This document shows, piece after piece, positions 1-4,000 of a DNA stretch of 5,411 nucleotides. The notes below the pieces were generated by a model. That model was not told where the DNA came from and ran no database searches. It saw nothing but the letters and a program-made list of their open reading frames with translations. Numbering within the stretch: position 1 is the stretch's first letter; each line of letters begins with the position of its first letter. The DNA comes from Oscillospiraceae bacterium (GTDB lineage Bacteria > Bacillota > Clostridia > Oscillospirales > Oscillospiraceae). Location: the NCBI GenBank assembly GCA_017378975.1, contig JAFNXT010000282.1, positions 1-5,411 of the forward strand. The letters run 5' to 3'. Made by a program: the position numbers and the translations under genes.

Positions 1-299
1 AAGAGGATACCTCCATCGGTTCCTTCGTGGAGGACGAGCGGACCCCCGGTCCCGCTGACGCCACCTCCAATGCTCTGCTGGCCGAGGCCCTGAAGGAGAT
101 CCTGGATACTCTGACCGAGCGGGAAGCGGACGTGCTCCGGATGCGCTTCGGTATGTACGACGGCCGTACCCATACCCTCGAAGAGGTGGGCCAGATCTTC
201 GGTGTCACCCGTGAGCGTATCCGCCAGATCGAGAACAAGGCGATCCGGAAGCTCCGCCACCCCAGCCGTGCCAAGAAGATCAAGGATTTCTACTGCTGA
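1..299 (+). CDS. rpoD: RNA polymerase primary sigma factor RpoD (sigma-A), C-terminal fragment
   Basis: This is the housekeeping sigma factor, which binds core RNA polymerase and directs it to -35/-10 promoters. Only the last 98 codons are present; the frame is open from base 3 and ends at a TGA at 297-299, so the 5' part lies outside the window. Visible residues 1-30 match the acidic linker after region 3 ([16 protein letters not shown]). The rest is region 4: [14 protein letters not shown], then the region 4.2 helix-turn-helix that contacts the -35 box ([20 protein letters not shown], about visible residues 59-78), then the conserved end [14 protein letters not shown]. The sequence is near-consensus throughout, which favours the primary sigma factor over an alternative sigma-70 member. 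No terminator follows, so the next small gene is probably co-transcribed. Confidence 0.96.
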   Translation, partial: EDTSIGSFVEDERTPGPADATSNALLAEALKEILDTLTEREADVLRMRFGMYDGRTHTLEEVGQIFGVTRERIRQIENKAIRKLRHPSRAKKIKDFYC

Positions 300-361
300 G
301 GGCCGCCGGGAGGCAGATGGCGCGCCCCGTGGGACATATCCGGGGCAGGACGACCAGTGAT

Positions 362-370
362 GGGAGGAGG
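362..370 (+). promoter_or_regulatory. Ribosome binding site that fixes the start of the small membrane protein gene
   Basis: GGGAGGAGG is a near-perfect anti-16S match. It lies 6 bases before the ATG at 377. An in-frame ATG at 371 directly abuts the motif and would be too close, and an in-frame ATG at 317 has no comparably placed site. This is why 377 is chosen as the start. Confidence 0.8.
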
Positions 371-376
371 ATGTGT

Positions 377-583
377 ATGTCTTCATGGAGAAAAAAGCTG
401 TTTTGGGTGATCATGCTGGCACTGTTGGTCCTGTCCATCGTGTTCTGGGGGACTTTGGCCGGTGGTGTTTTCGTGATCACACTGATCCAGAGCTTCCAGG
501 TCCGGCTGTTCAGCAATTACGCGAGCAGTGATCTGGCAAAGACCTTCGAAAAAGAAGGGAAGAACGTCAAAGGGTGGCGCTGA
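377..583 (+). CDS. Small predicted membrane protein of 68 residues, function unknown
   Basis: I do not recognise this protein as a named family. It begins MSSWRKK, a short basic N-terminus. Residues 8-38 are strongly hydrophobic: a run through LFWVIMLALLVLSIVFWG, a GG pair at 29-30, then VFVITLIQ. This could be one long membrane helix or a tight hairpin of two. Residues 39-68 are polar and end in a Lys/Glu-rich tail (KTFEKEGKNVKGWR), suggesting a small soluble tail. By the positive-inside rule the basic N-terminus is cytoplasmic. A longer in-frame version starts at 317 (88 residues), but the ribosome binding site supports 377. It lies 77 bases after rpoD with no terminator between, so it is probably the last gene of the rpoD transcript, which ends at the terminator at 658-701. 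The real-gene call rests on the ribosome binding site, the clean hydrophobic pattern and that context. Confidence 0.72.
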   Translation: MSSWRKKLFWVIMLALLVLSIVFWGTLAGGVFVITLIQSFQVRLFSNYASSDLAKTFEKEGKNVKGWR

Positions 584-601
584 GCCACAGGATCTCCGGA
601 C

Positions 602-621
602 CCCGGCACTGCTGTGCCGGG
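602..621 (+). other. Perfect 8-bp GC-rich hairpin after the small membrane gene
   Basis: CCCGGCAC (602-609) and GTGCCGGG (614-621) are exact inverted repeats around the loop TGCT. It begins 18 bases after the stop codon of the small gene. No T-run follows, so it is not a standard intrinsic terminator on its own. It may protect the 3' end of the mRNA or slow polymerase ahead of the terminator at 658-701. Confidence 0.6.
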
Positions 622-657
622 ACGGTCAGAGATCACGGATGCTGATGAAAGACCTGT

Positions 658-701
658 GACCGCGGGGCCCCTGAACGACAGGGGCCCTGCGGTCTGCTTT
701 T
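658..701 (+). terminator. Rho-independent terminator of the rpoD / small membrane protein transcript
   Basis: A 16-bp stem pairs GACCGCGGGGCCCCTG (658-673) with CAGGGGCCCTGCGGTC (679-694). It has a single G-U wobble and a 5-base loop, AACGA. It is followed by TGC and then TTTT at 698-701. The stem is very stable while the U-tract is short. It separates the rpoD transcript from the large gene downstream. Confidence 0.88.
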
Positions 702-757
702 ATACAGGGAAGAAATGAGCGACCGTCATCGATGGACGGTCTGGGATATATGACGAC

Positions 758-787
758 GATCCCCCGAAGCTGCAGCTTCGGGGGATC
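758..787. repeat. Perfect 30-bp palindrome upstream of the large-gene promoter
   Basis: GATCCCCCGAAGCTG (758-772) is followed immediately by its exact reverse complement (773-787), with no mismatch. As RNA it would form a 13-bp stem with a TGCA loop. There is no T-run on either side, so it does not look like an intrinsic terminator in either direction. It lies 57 bases beyond the rpoD-side terminator and ends 24 bases before the -35 box of the next promoter. It could be an operator for a dimeric regulator, or a hairpin that blocks read-through transcription. The sequence does not decide between these. Confidence 0.9.
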
Positions 788-811
788 CGCACAGATCGAG
801 GTGATTTATAG

Positions 812-840
812 TTGATATTTTGGTCATATCGTGCTATATA
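812..840 (+). promoter_or_regulatory. Sigma-A-type promoter of the large surface protein gene
   Basis: A -35 box TTGATA (812-817; consensus TTGACA) is separated by 17 bases from a -10 box TATATA (835-840; consensus TATAAT). The region is conspicuously A/T-rich in an otherwise GC-rich window, from about 804 to 847. Overlapping alternative -10 boxes (TATAAA at 837, TAAAAT at 839) are possible, with longer spacing. The expected transcript start is near 847-849, giving a leader of about 65 bases before the ATG at 912. Confidence 0.75.
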
Positions 841-850
841 AAATATAGCG

Positions 851-884
851 TGTCATGGTCCGCCGGAAAATGGCGGCCATGGCA
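851..884 (+). promoter_or_regulatory. Stem-loop at the 5' end of the large-gene leader
   Basis: TGTCATGGTCCGCC (851-864) pairs with GGCGGCCATGGCA (872-884). This gives 13 base pairs, including one G-U, with a single unpaired T at 859 and a 7-base loop, GGAAAAT. It would start only a few bases from the predicted transcript start and leaves the ribosome binding site at 899-906 free. A structure at the extreme 5' end is a known way to protect mRNA from RNase J or pyrophosphohydrolase attack; that role here is an inference. Confidence 0.55.
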
Positions 885-898
885 GACCCGATCTTGAC

Positions 899-906
899 TG
901 GAGGAA
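899..906 (+). promoter_or_regulatory. Ribosome binding site of the large surface protein gene
   Basis: TGGAGGAA lies just upstream of the ATG at 912, with a gap of 7 bases from the end of GGAGG. It selects 912 as the start over later in-frame ATGs, for example at 945 inside the signal peptide. Confidence 0.85.
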
Positions 907-911
907 TCGAT

Positions 912-1019
912 ATGTGTACCTGTAGGAAGACAGGGAGCAGACTGATGGCCGTGCTGTTGTGCGCGGCGATCCTGTTGGCGGAGCTGGCAGGCGGTATGAT
1001 CCCGATGATCGCGCAGGCG
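912..1019 (+). other. Sec signal peptide of the large protein
   Basis: The N-terminus MCTCRKTGSR is basic and is followed by a hydrophobic core, LMAVLLCAAILLAELAGG, running to about residue 34. A signal peptidase I site is likely after AQA (residue 36), with a slightly later A-x-A alternative. The core contains one Glu (24) and one Cys (17). The residues before Cys17 are VLL, which is not a lipobox, so export as a lipoprotein is unlikely. Confidence 0.82.
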
Positions 1020-4000
1020 GCGGCCACGGTGGCCGAAGCGCCGGACTTCGATCAGTCCGTTTTGGATGGGTTGGTCTATGACCATGGCACGGTATCGGCG
1101 TGGCTGGAGTATGACTGCGGCAACGGCCTGATGACCGGAGGAACGAACAAATCTTATATGCAGGTGGCTGTGGGCACGGACTACGCGCATTTCCAGAGCT
1201 ACTGCGACATGATGTCCCGGAACACCGGCTACACCGGCGTGTATCAGGACAACGGATATGGGATCGTCGGTGACAGCACCGAGCCTGTGGCCTACGGCCG
1301 GTACAAGGCGGCCGATGGCTCTCACATCGTCTATGTCTACATCCTCAATGCGGTGGGTGAGGTCCGTGTGATCGTGGACACCCATCCGGATATGGCCGGT
1401 GTATATGCTGACGGATACTCCTATGAAAGCACCACCGGTGAGACCGCGCAGCCCATGATGGTCATGTACGGTCTTTCCATGGCGGAGAACGGTTACCATA
1501 TCGACACCACCAGTGTCCATTACGGTACGGACAAGGTCAACAGCGGCGCGCTGCTCGTGATCCGGATGCCGGACAACAGCCTGTTCATCAATGACGGCGG
1601 CAGTGTGGAGCAATGGAACGACGAGGCCTGCGACCGCTTCCTTACGTTCCTCCGGGAGATGACCGGCAAGCGTGAAGGGGAGAAGGTGGTCATCAACACC
1701 TGGTTCCTGTCCCACGCCCACACGGACCATTTCGAGGGCTTCACCCGGTTCGTGGACCGTCACCATGACCAGCTGGAGCTGAAGAACGTCATGTACAACA
1801 TCGATGGCGAGCGTCTGGGCACCGCCCGTGATCTGACCCCGATGCTCCGGATGCTCCGGGCTTATTTCCCCAGCGTCCGGTACTATAAGCCCCACACCGG
1901 TGAGCACTTCGATATCGCCGGGATCGGCTTCGATGTGGTCTACGCGCAGGAGGACCGGTTCTATCCCACCAAGAGTGGACAGACCCTGGTGATCGACCAT
2001 CTGGACGGCGACAGCCAGTATGCTTCCCACGGCAGCGTCAACGGTACTTACCGGGAGGAATGCTTCTTTGAGACGGTGTATTCCTACGACGATACCAACG
2101 AGGTCCTGGTGGCGGCCCCTACCACTTATGATCACAGTGATTTCAATGACACCTCCACGGTGCTGAAGGTCACCTTCCCCGAGGAGACCACCGGCACCGG
2201 GGATAAGACCGCCATTTTGTACGGCGACGTGAACCGGGTGGATCAGCTCATGCTGAAGATCTACGCCGGTACGGATATGCTCAAGACGGATATCATCCTG
2301 GTCCCTCATCACGGCCATGATTCCCATCCGGAGCTGGTGGAGGCGGCTGAGGCGGACGTGGTCCTGTATGCCCAGCGCAAGTCCGCCATCTTCGGACCCA
2401 ACGGAGAACCGGACTACGGTGTGGACGTGGGCGGCACCTACCGTCCCGCTCTGGTCTACAACTATATGGCCATGCGACCCTATATCGACCAGGCGAAACG
2501 GACCTATTGGCAGGGCACGGAAACGGTGTGTCTGACCATCGGTGGAGCGGCGCAGGCTTTGCCCTCCGGCATGGCCCGGGACGAGTCGCTGGATGCCGCG
2601 ACCGGTCTGTATGGCTATACCTGTGACGCGATCTCCTTCCGCTACGATGGCTGGAGCCTTCTGACGCAGGTCTCCGGCGGTGAGAGCGCCTCCGCTACCG
2701 GTGTGGGGATCACCACCTCCCGTATCCGCTTCGATCAGGTGACCTCCCTGAAGAACGGCGGACGCTATATGATCGTCCATGATCAGTCCGACAAGGTGCT
2801 GATGTATGACGCGATCGCCCGGGACTCCGGGCAGACCAGATCCAGCCTTGCCACCTCCATGGAGGTGGGCTCCGGTCTGGCCGCCAGCAACGGTCTGGTG
2901 GATGCCTACTACAAGGTCGCTGACACCAGCCAGCCGGATGTGGAGACCAAGACCAGCATCTACTGCACCCGTGACAAGCGGGATCTGGCCCTGTGGATCC
3001 TGGGGCAGGAGGGTGCCAGCGGTACGACCCTGAAGACCGCCACCGCCAAGTTCGGCGGTACCACCGCGTACAGTGCCACGACCATGTACAAGGGCACCTC
3101 CCCTGACGATTCTTACTGGTACTGTGTCGCCGGCAACGACTATGTGGACAGCTCCAAGGGCGACCAGTGGCGTTACCTCCGGGTCTCCAGCAGTCCGCTG
3201 TTCCAAAATGCTGAGAACTTCACCAACTGGATCGAGTTCTTCGAGGACGGCACCTGTGTGATCTACTACTATGAGAGCTCCTCCAGCATCCGTTTCCTGT
3301 CCGTGACGCCGGAGGGCAACTGGGTCCGCAGTAAGAAGACCAAGACCAGCCAGGTCACGGGGGAGCTTCTGGACAGCCTGAAGCTGAGAGTTTATGAGTA
3401 CAAGACCCGGACCGGTGCCAAGACCATCGCTTACAACGGTCCCACGAGCTACGAGGTGCTCAAGGACACCTCCAAGTCGGATATCGTGAATGATATCGCC
3501 GCTACTTTCCAGGTGATCGACTCCTCCGCCCGGAACCGCCCCATCCCCTGCAGCGGCACGAAGGCGAAGGTGGGCTATTACTGGCTGGACGGCACCGTTT
3601 CCGCATCCTCCGTTACCACCAGTACCATCACGCTGAAATACCGGGACGATGACGGCACCGATGCGGTCATCTGCACCATCACCCTTGATGTGCAGGACCG
3701 GCTGTATATGGATACCGTCCTGAGCGGTACGTCGCTGACGGTCCTCAAGGGCGAGACCGGCACCGACGGGAAGGTGTGCAAGGTCTGGAACGGTGCTGAT
3801 GGATATGTGACCGAGGATACCGCCATCGTGCTGGATATGCTGAAGACTGCTGACGGCGGCAAGGTCTCTTCGGCTGATGTGGGCGTGCAGACCGGTCTGG
3901 TCCTGACCTATGACGGACAGGTCCTGTCCGATGACATCACCCTGACGGTGGCCGCGAAGGAGCACAGCTATACCCCTGTGGTCACTGCCCCCACCTGTAC

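Noticed and set aside
324..346. Inverted repeat GCCCCG / CGGGGC with an 11-base loop between rpoD and the small gene
   Set aside because: The stem is only 6 bp, the loop is large and no T-run follows, so it is not a convincing terminator. It does not argue against co-transcription.
317..376. Longer N-terminus for the small membrane protein (start at 317)
   Set aside because: The extension is polar and Arg-rich, has no well-placed ribosome binding site, and would put the GGGAGGAGG motif inside the coding region. The start at 377 is better.
721..741. Inverted repeat GACCGTC / GACGGTC around ATCGATG
   Set aside because: Arms of 7 bp are weak by themselves. GACGGTC also occurs at 621-627, but three short copies are too few to call a regulatory motif.
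912..965. Lipoprotein signal at Cys17
   Set aside because: The residues before the Cys are V-L-L. A lipobox needs a small residue (Gly, Ala or Ser) at -1, and a normal AQA signal peptidase I site lies further on.
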